Shown here in pieces: positions 1-7,439 of a DNA stretch of 9,298 nucleotides. The translations under genes and the position numbers were made by a program. Source of the DNA: Chlamydiota bacterium (GTDB taxonomy: Bacteria; Chlamydiota; Chlamydiia; Chlamydiales; Waddliaceae); assembly GCA_011065005.1 (NCBI GenBank), contig JAAKFP010000065.1, positions 1 through 9,298 of the forward strand. Direction: 5' to 3'. The notes beneath the pieces were generated by a model. That model saw only the letters and a program-made list of their open reading frames with translations. It made no database searches and had not been told where the DNA came from. Every line of letters begins with the position of its first letter. Position 1 is the first letter of the stretch.

Positions 1-123
1 ACAACGCTTCAGATGCGAGGCGCAAATTCGCAGACAACTTATTAGTTTTCAAGAATTTGCAACAAAGCAGATGAAGATGATGTGTTAGCAGAAATGTGCA
101 AGTTATTTTTGCCCAGCTCCTTA
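1..123. repeat. Left copy of 123-bp terminal inverted repeat
   Basis: Aligning positions 1-123 by eye with the reverse complement of 9176-9298 gives a gap-free match with about 16 mismatches (roughly 87% identity). Long identical blocks include the stretch around TTAGTTTTCAAG and the blocks AGCAGATGAAGATG and CAGAAATGTGCAAGTT. The repeat starts at the first base of the window, so it probably continues outside. Both copies can be read outward as a short open frame ending in a residue pattern like LRLAxEAL, but the mismatches do not favour third codon positions, so I do not call it a gene. It could be a dispersed repeat family, a decayed mobile-element end, or the reason an assembly stopped here. 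Confidence 0.85.
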
Positions 124-129
124 CTCCTG

Positions 130-160
130 TTCATCCTAAATATCCTGTTTATTCTATAAA
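130..160 (+). promoter_or_regulatory. Weak candidate promoter for the pknD operon
   Basis: A TATAAA hexamer at 155-160 is a reasonable -10 box, about 55 bases before the first gene of the operon. The best -35 is only TTCATC at 130-135 with a 19-base spacer, which is poor. The start of transcription would fall near 167. This is the only gene-free stretch upstream of the operon in the window, but transcription could also enter from outside. Confidence 0.25.
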
Positions 161-214
161 ATAATTGGTAAAAAGAGATAGGATGAGGTTTGAGCAAAAA
201 GAAGGAGCGCAACG

Positions 215-577
215 ATGAACCAACCCATTTTATCAAAAAAGAAAGCCAATGCTGTTTCGAATGGCGTATTCTTAGTAGGAATAGCTATTTTAATATTCAC
301 AGATGCCTGGTGGCCTGGGATTATCCTCGTACTTTGGGCGACTATAGCATCCAGACAATATCTATCTGGAAGGTGGTATTATGCAATTATTACCACTTTT
401 GTCCTTGGAGGACTATTCTTTATCTCCATCTATAGGCCAGCGTTTAATATTCTCGTCCCCATCGTATTATTGATCGCCGGTCTGTTTTTGATCTTTAGGG
501 AATTGTACTATTCCAAAGATACAAATGGTGAGGAGAAATCCGAGGAGATAAGGGAAGATGCCGACATTGATGAGTGA
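215..577 (+). CDS. Small four-helix membrane protein, first gene of the pknD operon
   Basis: A 120-residue integral membrane protein of unknown function. Four hydrophobic segments lie at about residues 15-30, 32-47, 56-72 and 77-94. The N-terminus is basic (SKKK at 7-10), with RELYYSK at about 95-101 after the last helix, then a strongly acidic tail (about 106-120, rich in E and D). The paired short helices recall LiaF/DUF5668-type small membrane proteins or short Inc-like proteins, but I cannot assign a family. The ATG at 215 is well supported: AAGGAG at 202-207 ends 7 bases before it. An overlapping frame from a TTG at 190 was rejected in its favour. The gene overlaps the next one by 20 nt, and pknD follows, so a role at the membrane with the kinase is possible (inference). 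From memory, Chlamydia trachomatis also has a small predicted membrane protein (CT300) beside pknD (CT301); whether it is an ortholog needs a sequence comparison. Confidence 0.85.
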   Translation: MNQPILSKKKANAVSNGVFLVGIAILIFTDAWWPGIILVLWATIASRQYLSGRWYYAIITTFVLGGLFFISIYRPAFNILVPIVLLIAGLFLIFRELYYSKDTNGEEKSEEIREDADIDE

Positions 578-977
578 TCGCTCCCAGGGGAAGCTCATTC
601 ATGTTGCCAAGTATCACCCTAGTCGAAAGAAAGTAAGACTTCTTTTTCTTAGACGGCAGTCTTCGAATCGGTATATCTGGTTCGAGGACACCGATGGCAA
701 GGAGGTAGAAACAGAAGTTTCAGCAAATACTGTTGAGGAAGCGGTACGATTAGCACATAGGAAGTGGAAAAATCAATCCTTTCGAACGATCATTTGTGGT
801 TTTCGATATACTCTTCCTGAAAGAGATGAACATGGTAGCAATGCCCTCTTTCATCAAATGGTTGTTTCTTATAGCTCACCAACGGGAACCTATTTTGATG
901 AGGAACTAGGTCACCTCTGTCACGTGCAAAATGCTTCGCAAGAAGCTCTTGATTTATGGAAAACAACTGTTCTATAA
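558..977 (+). CDS. Conserved-looking hypothetical protein, 139 residues, between a membrane protein and pknD
   Basis: I do not recognise this family. The protein is soluble, basic at the N-terminus (residues 1-35 contain many K and R, including HPSRKKVRLLFLRR) and alternates predicted strands and helices. A helix around residues 60-73 (VEEAVRLAHRKW) is followed by a beta-like stretch (RTIICGFRYTLPE). There is no signal peptide or membrane segment. The start at 558 gives a 20-nt overlap with the upstream gene; GAGGAG at 542-547 lies 10 bases before it, inside the upstream reading frame, which suggests translational coupling. An in-frame ATG at 570 is the alternative and would still overlap the upstream stop. 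The gap to pknD is 46 bases with no clear terminator, so co-transcription with the kinase is likely. A kinase substrate or accessory factor is possible, but nothing in the sequence shows it. Confidence 0.8.
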   Translation: MPTLMSDRSQGKLIHVAKYHPSRKKVRLLFLRRQSSNRYIWFEDTDGKEVETEVSANTVEEAVRLAHRKWKNQSFRTIICGFRYTLPERDEHGSNALFHQMVVSYSSPTGTYFDEELGHLCHVQNASQEALDLWKTTVL

Positions 978-1023
978 CTTATAAAGAAAAAGATTAGTAA
1001 ATCATTCATTTTATTACCGTATT

Positions 1024-3939
1024 ATGGAAAAAGGTGAAGAGTCCTCTTCTAGTTTTGAGACGTTTCCCTCCTTCGTTCAGGGGCATATTCCTGAGGAAGA
1101 AGAGATCCAATATACCATTGGCCCCTACCAGGTTCTACAGAGTATTGGTAAGGGAGGTATGGGTGAAGTCCTCCTTGCCTACGATACGAAGTGTGGCCGG
1201 CGTGTTGCACTAAAAAAAATCCGTGCGGACCTTTTAGAGCACCCACAGCTGCACAATCGTTTCCTTAAGGAAGCGCGTATTACCAGTCAGCTGACCCATC
1301 CATCGATTATTCCGATCTATGTCATTCAAGATGAAGAAAAGATCGCTTACTACACCATGCCTTTTGTTCAAGGGGAAACATTGAAACAGATACTTCGCCA
1401 AACCCGGGAGCAGGATAAAAAAGGTGAAAAACTCCATCATATAGGTGGTTCAATACCTGCTTTGATACGAATCTACATCAAGGTTTGCCAAGCCATAGCC
1501 TATGCACACACCAAGGAAGTTCTGCATCGAGACCTCAAACCGGAAAATATTATGATCGGAGAGTACGGTGAGGTACTCATACTGGACTGGGGTTTGGCAA
1601 AGCTAATCTCCTCTCCTGAATCGGATGAAGAGAAAACTAAAAGCCCAGAAACCTCCCACCACCATGAACTCACACGTTTGGGGAGAGTTGTTGGAACCGT
1701 GAATTATATGGCCCCCGAAAGAGCCCTTGGAAATCCCGCAACCATTCAAACCGAAATATACTCATTAGGGGTTATTCTTTACCAAATACTCACGCTACGG
1801 AATCCTTTCCAACGTGGAACACTTGAAGAGTTCCTTAAGAAAATGGACAAAGAAACCGTAGAAGATCCCATAGAGGTTGCCCCCTATCGTGACGTCCCTA
1901 GGCTTTTTTCACGAATTGCTTTCAAGTGTTTGGCAAAGGATCCTTCGTATCGGTATAACACGGTTGATGAGCTGCTTCGCGAACTTGAAAACTATATCGA
2001 AGGTCGCTCCGAATGGTTTCAAGTTGCTGAACTCGACATCCACAGAAAAGAGGATTGGGAGTTTCAGGAGAATGTGTTGATAGCCGAACATATTGCCATC
2101 ACCCGGGGAACGGAAGTTTCCGACTGGGTCAGCATGATGATTTCCAAGGCTTCATATACCGAAAATACAAAAATCGAAACGACGGTACAAATTGGTGAAA
2201 AAGGACATGGTGTTGGATTCCTTTTAAGCATTCCTGAAGCTGCGGAACGTGTCCACATCAACGATGGGTATTGTCTCTGGTTAGGTTCAGATATCAACAA
2301 ATCCACGAAGCTGATCCGCTCCACGGTAGAAGTGATTCATACTCCCGAAATCTACTTACAACGGGGAACTTCCTACAAAGTGCGCATCGAAAAAATAGAA
2401 CACAATATCTATTTTTTTCTGAATGACGTCCTCCAATTTTCCTACATCAGCCACCTTCCTTTGGTGGGAACACACGTGGGCATTCTTTCTCGTGATGCAG
2501 ATTTTACGTTGAAGGAGTTCTTCGTATACGTCGGCAGCCAAAACATTACGGTAAACTGCCTTGCCGTTCCCGATGCGTTTCTTGCCCACAAAGATTATAC
2601 TACCGCCCTCAATGAGTACCGCCGAATAGGGTATTCCTTTCCCGGTCGAGCAGAAGGCCGAGAGGCAATGTTTCGTGCAGGGATAACGATTTTGGAGCAA
2701 ACGCGTGGCTGTAAAGATCCCAAAGAGAAAGAGGAGCTTTACACCGCTGCTCTCGAAGAATTTGGTCTGCTACATGCTACACCGGGTGCGCCGTTGCAAT
2801 ATTTAGGCAAAGCTCATGTTTACCGGGCAATGGATGATATTGATGAAGAAATCAAATGTTACGAGTTAGGATTCCGAAGATACCCCAAGCATCCCCTACT
2901 TCCCGTCTTACACGAACAGCTGATTTACCGAATGCATGAAACCTCACGCTTCCATCGGAAAGCAACCTACCAGTTTATGCTCACAGCCGTCAAACATCTC
3001 CCGGAAACGATGGCAAGCACCTATACAAAAAAGCTCTTCAACAGTCTTCAGAATCATTGGGAGCCTCTTTACTTTATTGATGAGGAACCGGAATGCAAAA
3101 CCTCTGAAAAAGTGAAAAACCAAAACTTCGGTATCCAACTGGCTTTTTGGCTAGCGAACCCTTTGGCAATAGGTGAATATATTGACGACCTACTTGAAGA
3201 GAAAGAATTTAAACCCACTCTTATCACAAATGCTTTCTTTTGCCTTATTGAATTGGGAGCGTGGAAATTCGCAAAAGAGAAACTTCAGGAGCTCCAACCA
3301 GAACAAAGAGAACTCAAGGCTTTTGAACTGATCCATTTGGCAATCACATGCCATGAGAAATCTCCAGCCGAGGCAACAGAAGCATTTTTCCACAAGAAGT
3401 ACTCCCAAATGGATAAGGGAGCGCTTCGTCTGTTATTCCATATCCTGGAAATGGCATTAAACAAAGGGGAGGCAGCTCTTGTACACGAAGTTATCTCCAA
3501 CCTAGAAAAACACAAAATCGCCGATGAGGTCAAACAACGCTTCGACTGCTATCGGATCTGGGCCTTCCTCCTAGAAAAAAATTGGGATGACGCTGGCACT
3601 CTTCTCCATCACTACCCCTTAACGACGCTAACAGCAGAGAGTTCTCTGCTATATATTCTCTATGGCTGCTGGTTGGCGGTCACAGAAAACAGGGAAATCG
3701 CAGACATCCACTTTTCTGGGGTTCTAGATGTGACCTTTCCTCGCACATGGACGCTTCTCAGCCACTACCTTCAAGGTAAAATCCAAGAAGGGGGGAAATG
3801 GGAGCAGAGGGCCTTTCTTTGGGAAAAAAGACAACTATACAGGCAACTAGCTCTGTTCTATCAATGCATAGGAAATACTGAAGAAGCTGATAGATTCCGA
3901 GACCTTGAACAGCAAGAGTACATCTTCACAGCCGAGTAA
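1024..3939 (+). CDS. pknD: Serine/threonine protein kinase PknD (chlamydial type)
   Basis: A 971-residue eukaryotic-like (Hanks) kinase. Visible kinase motifs: Gly-loop GKGGMGEV at 42-49, ATP-anchoring Lys64 in VALKK, helix-C Glu83, catalytic loop HRDLKPEN at 168-175 with Asp170, metal-binding DWG at 188-190 in place of DFG, and APE at 230-232. All essential residues are present, so it should be active. Residues about 350-510 look beta-rich and may form a lectin/LamG-like sandwich. LAVPDAFLA at 513-521 and FPGRAEGREAMFRAGITILE after it match chlamydial PknD closely as I recall it; the remaining half is helical, TPR-like. Chlamydial PknD is about 930 residues, so length fits with a slightly longer N-terminus (about 30 residues before the kinase domain). 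In Chlamydia pneumoniae, PknD has been reported to phosphorylate the type III secretion component CdsD. The ATG at 1024 lacks an obvious Shine-Dalgarno (AT-rich leader), but no in-frame ATG lies before the Gly-loop. No transmembrane helix is evident. Confidence 0.95.
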   Translation: MEKGEESSSSFETFPSFVQGHIPEEEEIQYTIGPYQVLQSIGKGGMGEVLLAYDTKCGRRVALKKIRADLLEHPQLHNRFLKEARITSQLTHPSIIPIYVIQDEEKIAYYTMPFVQGETLKQILRQTREQDKKGEKLHHIGGSIPALIRIYIKVCQAIAYAHTKEVLHRDLKPENIMIGEYGEVLILDWGLAKLISSPESDEEKTKSPETSHHHELTRLGRVVGTVNYMAPERALGNPATIQTEIYSLGVILYQILTLRNPFQRGTLEEFLKKMDKETVEDPIEVAPYRDVPRLFSRIAFKCLAKDPSYRYNTVDELLRELENYIEGRSEWFQVAELDIHRKEDWEFQENVLIAEHIAITRGTEVSDWVSMMISKASYTENTKIETTVQIGEKGHGVGFLLSIPEAAERVHINDGYCLWLGSDINKSTKLIRSTVEVIHTPEIYLQRGTSYKVRIEKIEHNIYFFLNDVLQFSYISHLPLVGTHVGILSRDADFTLKEFFVYVGSQNITVNCLAVPDAFLAHKDYTTALNEYRRIGYSFPGRAEGREAMFRAGITILEQTRGCKDPKEKEELYTAALEEFGLLHATPGAPLQYLGKAHVYRAMDDIDEEIKCYELGFRRYPKHPLLPVLHEQLIYRMHETSRFHRKATYQFMLTAVKHLPETMASTYTKKLFNSLQNHWEPLYFIDEEPECKTSEKVKNQNFGIQLAFWLANPLAIGEYIDDLLEEKEFKPTLITNAFFCLIELGAWKFAKEKLQELQPEQRELKAFELIHLAITCHEKSPAEATEAFFHKKYSQMDKGALRLLFHILEMALNKGEAALVHEVISNLEKHKIADEVKQRFDCYRIWAFLLEKNWDDAGTLLHHYPLTTLTAESSLLYILYGCWLAVTENREIADIHFSGVLDVTFPRTWTLLSHYLQGKIQEGGKWEQRAFLWEKRQLYRQLALFYQCIGNTEEADRFRDLEQQEYIFTAE

Positions 3940-3949
3940 TTTCGTCTTG

Positions 3950-4092
3950 TTAAGCTGTTCGAGCGTCTCTTGGCTTCCAATTCGGAATTTGTTCGATGTC
4001 CAGATACTTTTTTCGTAACCGTTCACCTCTATCTGTTAACCGCGAAGAACGCGAAGGAAGCGAAGGAACACGCGAAGATTTTTCTCTCTGAC
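3950..4092 (-). pseudogene. Possible short coding relic between converging genes
   Basis: On the minus strand a frame stays open for about 47 codons without an ATG and ends at a TAA at 3950-3952. Its last 29 residues have protein-like composition (beginning LTDRGERL and ending NWKPRDARTA), while the upstream part is just the translated CGCGAAG-type repeat. No ribosome binding site or start codon is seen. It may be the tail of a gene truncated by the repeat element, or chance. I do not recognise the protein. Confidence 0.25.
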
Positions 4093-4111
4093 ATCAGAGC
4101 TCTATCTGCTA
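4027..4111. repeat. CGCGAAG-rich short element bracketed by 12-bp direct repeats
   Basis: A GC-rich purine block at 4039-4078 consists of degenerate copies of CGCGAAG(G/A)A. It is flanked by direct repeats CTCTATCTGTTA (4027-4038) and CTCTATCTGCTA (4100-4111), 11 of 12 bases identical. Within the element a small inverted repeat, CTCTG-ACAT-CAGAG (4085-4098), could make a 5-bp hairpin, too weak to call a terminator. The arrangement resembles a small dispersed intergenic repeat with target-site-like flanks. It sits in the convergent gap between pknD and the large minus-strand gene, where it may also separate transcription. Confidence 0.55.
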
Positions 4112-4138
4112 CCAAGTGCATTTTGCTGATAACACATC

Positions 4139-7093
4139 TCACAGTCTGATATGGGTAGCATTCCTTTTAAAGAAGGGGTCTTCATTGATGGGTTTGCCGT
4201 TCCAAAAAAAGAAAGGAGTCACTGTACCCTCTTCACAGAGCCATTCTCTTTTCATGAGAAAAAGATTAAAATACTGGGTGTTTTGAAGAAATCTTTCACG
4301 CTTTCGGTCGAAATGGGAAAGGACAATGCTTTGAGAAATACCTGTAAGCAGTCCATGCGCATGTTGTGATTCAAGTTGCTTTAGCGGAACAAGGAGATCA
4401 TCGGCGATCATTTGTGCCGTTTCTTTCTTTTTTGGGTCGGTAGTTTTTTTTGAAAATGCGATCAAGGATTGTCGTAGTCCGTTTAAGATGTCTAAACAGG
4501 CATCTCGCTTGTCAACTTCTTCTCTTTCCCAATTTTCTAGAAGGGAAAGTTGCTCAGGGACATTTGGTTTTAGAGAAAATGCGCCCTCCATTTTTGTTGA
4601 AATTTTCTGCAATTGGGTTTCAATAGCTTTTTTCACATCTAGAAGATCTTCTTTCGGCATGTTAGAAGTTGTCTTTTTTATCCCCTCACATCGAATGTAA
4701 AATTCTTGCATTGGATCGGGGATGAAGGTTTTTTCTGCTTCTTCTAGTTTGCGAATTGCTAGATCGCGGACGTGAAGATCATAATCTGTTGCTTTTTTGA
4801 GATGCGACAAGTTATCTCGAATAGTTGACATAGAGCGTTTGGCAGCAACCAAACCACGATTCTCTTTTGGAGAGGCTCTTTCTGTATCGATCTGTTCAAA
4901 AGCTGTGATGTCCTTTGAAAGCAACGATTTTTTCGGGAGTAAGGCTCGTAGGCGCTTCAAGGAATGCATCAACCACTGTTTTTGTGGAAGAAAGGCGCTT
5001 TCAAAATCGCTTTTGTTGAAACCCACTTTTTTCAGTGCAGTTTGCACTTCGTCCAAAAGGCTATTAATTTCGTCTTTTTGATGTGCAATTAGATTGACAA
5101 ATCTTTTCAAATCACGCCACCAGCTCTCATCGAAATCCTTGCTTCGCAAATGTTTTTCTAACGCATTTACATTTTCTTCCATTTCAGATCCCAATGCTTG
5201 TAAGCAAGCGTTCTTTTCATGAATAGTCACAGAGGTTGAATGATAAGTTTCCCGATGGGACTCAAGCAAACCTTCCATAGCATTGATTTGATCAATCAGA
5301 ATATCGAGATGGTCAGATATTTCCTTTAAAGGAGTTTTGCATTCCAATTTGATCTTTAACGGTCCATAACGTCTCTCAACTCGTAGATAGGAAGAAATCC
5401 ATTGGGTTAATTTCTGAATCAAGGGGCTTTTAGAGGAAAAATCAGGCTGCTGCACACTTTCGAATAGGATAGAGGTCATGAGGGTAAAGAGCTGCAAATC
5501 AATATGCTTTCGTTTTTTCCCGTATTCCTCTTCTAAAAAACTCTTTTTAGTCTCCTCGATGTACAGTTCCTTTTGCAACAACAATCGGTCATCAATCAAA
5601 GCAAATCGCTTTAATAATAGTAAAATCACACGGTCTACTCGAGGAGCAAACGCTGCTTTTAAATCGGGATCTGTGGGGCAACAAAGATAAGAAAATGCTC
5701 TGTAGACTCCTCTTCTCAAAGTCTCATTAAATTGCTCGAGATTTTCTGTTTCAAGAGAGGGGAATGCGTTAAGCTCTTTAATCCTTGGAGGAAGGGTTTC
5801 CAATCTGTTTTTGGCTTCATCAAGGTCTTTTAGCTCCTGAATCGTTCTTTCTGCTAACCTTCTATTCGAAACACTTGCTAAAGGACCATAGAATGCCCAT
5901 TCATCTTCAAGCACAGCTATCAGAGAACTTCGATACGTCTTATCACGCAGAAGAAGAAGAGAACCATCATTGGACGTTAATTTGATTCCTTCAGAAAGGA
6001 CTTGCCAAAGTCCTTGTTTAAGAGCTTCTAAGGAATCTAGCAAAATACGGTTGTAGATACGAAGCACAGGGCCTTGAGCGGCTGAAATCGTCCCGTCAAC
6101 AAGAACATTATCTAGCTCTTGCAACTTATTCCCCCAACTCGATTGTAAGAGTGTTCTTTCTTGGGCTCTCTGATCGTCGGGAAAGCGACTTTGCTGAGTC
6201 TCTATCCCTTTTAACAGAGCTTGTAACTTAGTTTTTAAATCATCAATCTCTGTTTGTGTAACAACGGGTTGAAAGCATTCATTCCCAATGAAATCTCGCA
6301 GCGCTTTATTCGCTCCCTTAAATTTTTGCTTCTCAACGCCGATTTCTCTATCGGTGTCAGGATTTTTTTCATATAAGCGCAGATGCGAAATTTTCTCCGC
6401 AGTTATAAAAAGTTCTTTTAATTTCCTCTCCACTTCATTGGTGAACCCCTGAAGAGTCATGGTTTTTTTAAGGCTAACGCTTTGAAACCGCTCTAAATGT
6501 TGTTTAAATTCAGAAATGACTTGATCAAATTTTGGTTGATGTTCAGGAAAAACTTGCGGGATTTTAGGGACAAGACCCTCAAAAAAATGAGCTCGCAGCT
6601 CACTTACAGCACTGATTTCTCCTTCAATGTGGTGAGCATGTCCCCGGATTGTAAGCCCTTTAAAAGAGTACTCAAACCCGTCTTGCAGCTCTGATGAAGG
6701 AATGAAAGTATTTTCAAGACGTTTAAATGCAATTTTATTTACAACAAAAATCGATCCATTTGCAAAAGTCTTTTTGGTTGCTCGATTGTATCTAGAGCAA
6801 GGATATTTACAAATCCCTATAGTCTTCCAAGGATCAGAAAAGTGGAATAGTTCATCGGAAACCTTATAAAGTTGGCTGCTGTCCTTACACCGCAACGAAG
6901 AAAAAGGCGATGAATTCTGATAAAATGAATTTTGGAACCTCCCTTGTTTCATGAGAATGAGTCCAACCTTTCCGGCTGTGACGAACAGGGCAGTAAAGCT
7001 ATTCTCCCATTCATCTGTCGCCTCAAAAATTTTCGATAGTGGGTCGGTGCTTCCGCTACTAGCACCACCATGTGGTAAAACAGTCGTAGTCAA
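4139..7093 (-). CDS. Large helical/coiled-coil protein of unknown function, candidate secreted effector
   Basis: About 984 residues, not recognised. The first ~25 residues are polar, rich in Ser, Thr and Gly (PHGGASSGSTDP), as in many type III secretion signals; there is no signal peptide and no membrane helix. Residues about 30-170 look globular and mixed alpha/beta with several Cys (two near CKYPC at about 97-101). From about 185 to 940 the protein is almost entirely charged, Leu-rich helix with heptad-like spacing, so long coiled coils or helical bundles are likely. The last ~30 residues break this with an aromatic, Gly/Pro-containing tail (TPFFFWNGKP). Start choice: GGAGG (7101-7105) is 7 bases before a TTG at 7091-7093, so that TTG is preferred over another TTG two codons upstream, which sits only 1 base from the GGAGG. 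A -10-like TATACT lies at 7124-7129. The gene converges on pknD. Effector status is inference. Confidence 0.85.
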   Translation of the reverse strand: MTTTVLPHGGASSGSTDPLSKIFEATDEWENSFTALFVTAGKVGLILMKQGRFQNSFYQNSSPFSSLRCKDSSQLYKVSDELFHFSDPWKTIGICKYPCSRYNRATKKTFANGSIFVVNKIAFKRLENTFIPSSELQDGFEYSFKGLTIRGHAHHIEGEISAVSELRAHFFEGLVPKIPQVFPEHQPKFDQVISEFKQHLERFQSVSLKKTMTLQGFTNEVERKLKELFITAEKISHLRLYEKNPDTDREIGVEKQKFKGANKALRDFIGNECFQPVVTQTEIDDLKTKLQALLKGIETQQSRFPDDQRAQERTLLQSSWGNKLQELDNVLVDGTISAAQGPVLRIYNRILLDSLEALKQGLWQVLSEGIKLTSNDGSLLLLRDKTYRSSLIAVLEDEWAFYGPLASVSNRRLAERTIQELKDLDEAKNRLETLPPRIKELNAFPSLETENLEQFNETLRRGVYRAFSYLCCPTDPDLKAAFAPRVDRVILLLLKRFALIDDRLLLQKELYIEETKKSFLEEEYGKKRKHIDLQLFTLMTSILFESVQQPDFSSKSPLIQKLTQWISSYLRVERRYGPLKIKLECKTPLKEISDHLDILIDQINAMEGLLESHRETYHSTSVTIHEKNACLQALGSEMEENVNALEKHLRSKDFDESWWRDLKRFVNLIAHQKDEINSLLDEVQTALKKVGFNKSDFESAFLPQKQWLMHSLKRLRALLPKKSLLSKDITAFEQIDTERASPKENRGLVAAKRSMSTIRDNLSHLKKATDYDLHVRDLAIRKLEEAEKTFIPDPMQEFYIRCEGIKKTTSNMPKEDLLDVKKAIETQLQKISTKMEGAFSLKPNVPEQLSLLENWEREEVDKRDACLDILNGLRQSLIAFSKKTTDPKKKETAQMIADDLLVPLKQLESQHAHGLLTGISQSIVLSHFDRKRERFLQNTQYFNLFLMKREWLCEEGTVTPFFFWNGKPINEDPFFKRNATHIRL

Positions 7094-7100
7094 TTGCAAA

Positions 7101-7154
7101 CCTCCAAAAAAACACTAAAGAATAGTATAGTTTTTATTTTGTGTTCGGCGTCAA
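7101..7154 (-). promoter_or_regulatory. Candidate promoter and ribosome binding site for the large coiled-coil gene
   Basis: On the minus strand TTGACG (7149-7154) and TATACT (7124-7129) form a sigma-70/sigma-66-like pair, five of six consensus bases each, but with a long 19-base spacer. A strong GGAGG at 7101-7105 follows, 7 bases before the TTG start. The long spacer suggests a weak or activator-dependent promoter. The -35 box lies inside one copy of a 14-bp direct repeat. Confidence 0.5.
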
Positions 7155-7204
7155 CAGATAATGCTGCGCATCCGATGCTTTCCTTCATTTGGCGTCAGCA
7201 GATA
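7147..7204. repeat. 14-bp direct repeat pair at the -35 region
   Basis: GGCGTCAACAGATA (7147-7160) and GGCGTCAGCAGATA (7191-7204) match at 13 of 14 bases, 44 bases apart start to start, about four helical turns. The proximal copy covers the -35 box of the downstream gene. Two regulator sites on the same face of the helix would look like this; chance or a small duplication footprint are alternatives. Confidence 0.5.
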
Positions 7205-7226
7205 GTTGTGGTCTTTTCCGCTTTCA

Positions 7227-7409
7227 TTACAAGCTTTTCAAAGCAGAATTAAACCTCTCTGTGGCGCGGAAAAAGTCATTTTCGATTTTTGAGTATTCTG
7301 TAAAAATTATCCTGTCTTCGCAGTAAAGGATCGTATTTCCGATATTGTGAGTTGGTGCAGAAGTAAAGGTTCCACCCCCTGAACTTGGTGAAGAAATGTT
7401 GGGTATCAT
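7227..7409 (-). CDS. 60-residue micro-protein with Ser/Gly-rich N-terminus
   Basis: A short protein of unknown family. The GGAGG at 7414-7418 lies 5 bases upstream of an ATG at 7407-7409, so translation should start there and not at the in-frame GTG four codons earlier, which overlaps the Shine-Dalgarno itself. The first ~20 residues are rich in Ser, Gly, Thr and Pro (SSPSSGGGTFTSAP), followed by a compact segment with one Cys and a charged amphipathic helix (about residues 37-58). No signal peptide or membrane helix. A good promoter-like sequence precedes it and it has its own strong ribosome binding site, which argues for a real gene. It lies 133 bases upstream of the large coiled-coil gene on the same strand. 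Its N-terminus resembles that gene's in style, and both contain a short F-x-A-T-acidic motif (FRATER / FEATDE), too short to prove kinship. It may be a small effector, a chaperone, or the start of a decayed larger gene. Confidence 0.6.
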   Translation of the reverse strand: MIPNISSPSSGGGTFTSAPTHNIGNTILYCEDRIIFTEYSKIENDFFRATERFNSALKSL

Positions 7410-7439
7410 CGTAACCTCCACTATTTAAATTTTAACATT

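Noticed and set aside
42..236. Minus-strand 64-codon frame across the left terminal repeat and operon leader
   Set aside because: It runs through the operon's promoter and ribosome binding site. Only its last ~19 residues (LHIS...LQILEN) recur in the right copy, and that is explained by the DNA repeat.
190..435. Plus-strand frame of 81 codons overlapping the first membrane protein
   Set aside because: It starts at a TTG without a suitable ribosome binding site and lies in another frame of a gene with AAGGAG, ATG and clear membrane helices.
1049..3533. Several antisense or alternate-frame open frames of 60-114 codons inside pknD
   Set aside because: They overlap a full-length, motif-complete kinase, have no ribosome binding sites of note, and their translations show no family features.
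4085..4098. Hairpin CTCTG-ACAT-CAGAG as a bidirectional terminator between convergent genes
   Set aside because: The stem is only 5 bp and is not followed by a clean T-run on either strand.
4151..6694. Plus-strand frames of 65-94 codons opposite the large coiled-coil gene
   Set aside because: Antisense shadows rich in Ser, Phe and Cys, the usual reverse reading of Lys/Glu/Leu-rich helical coding sequence.
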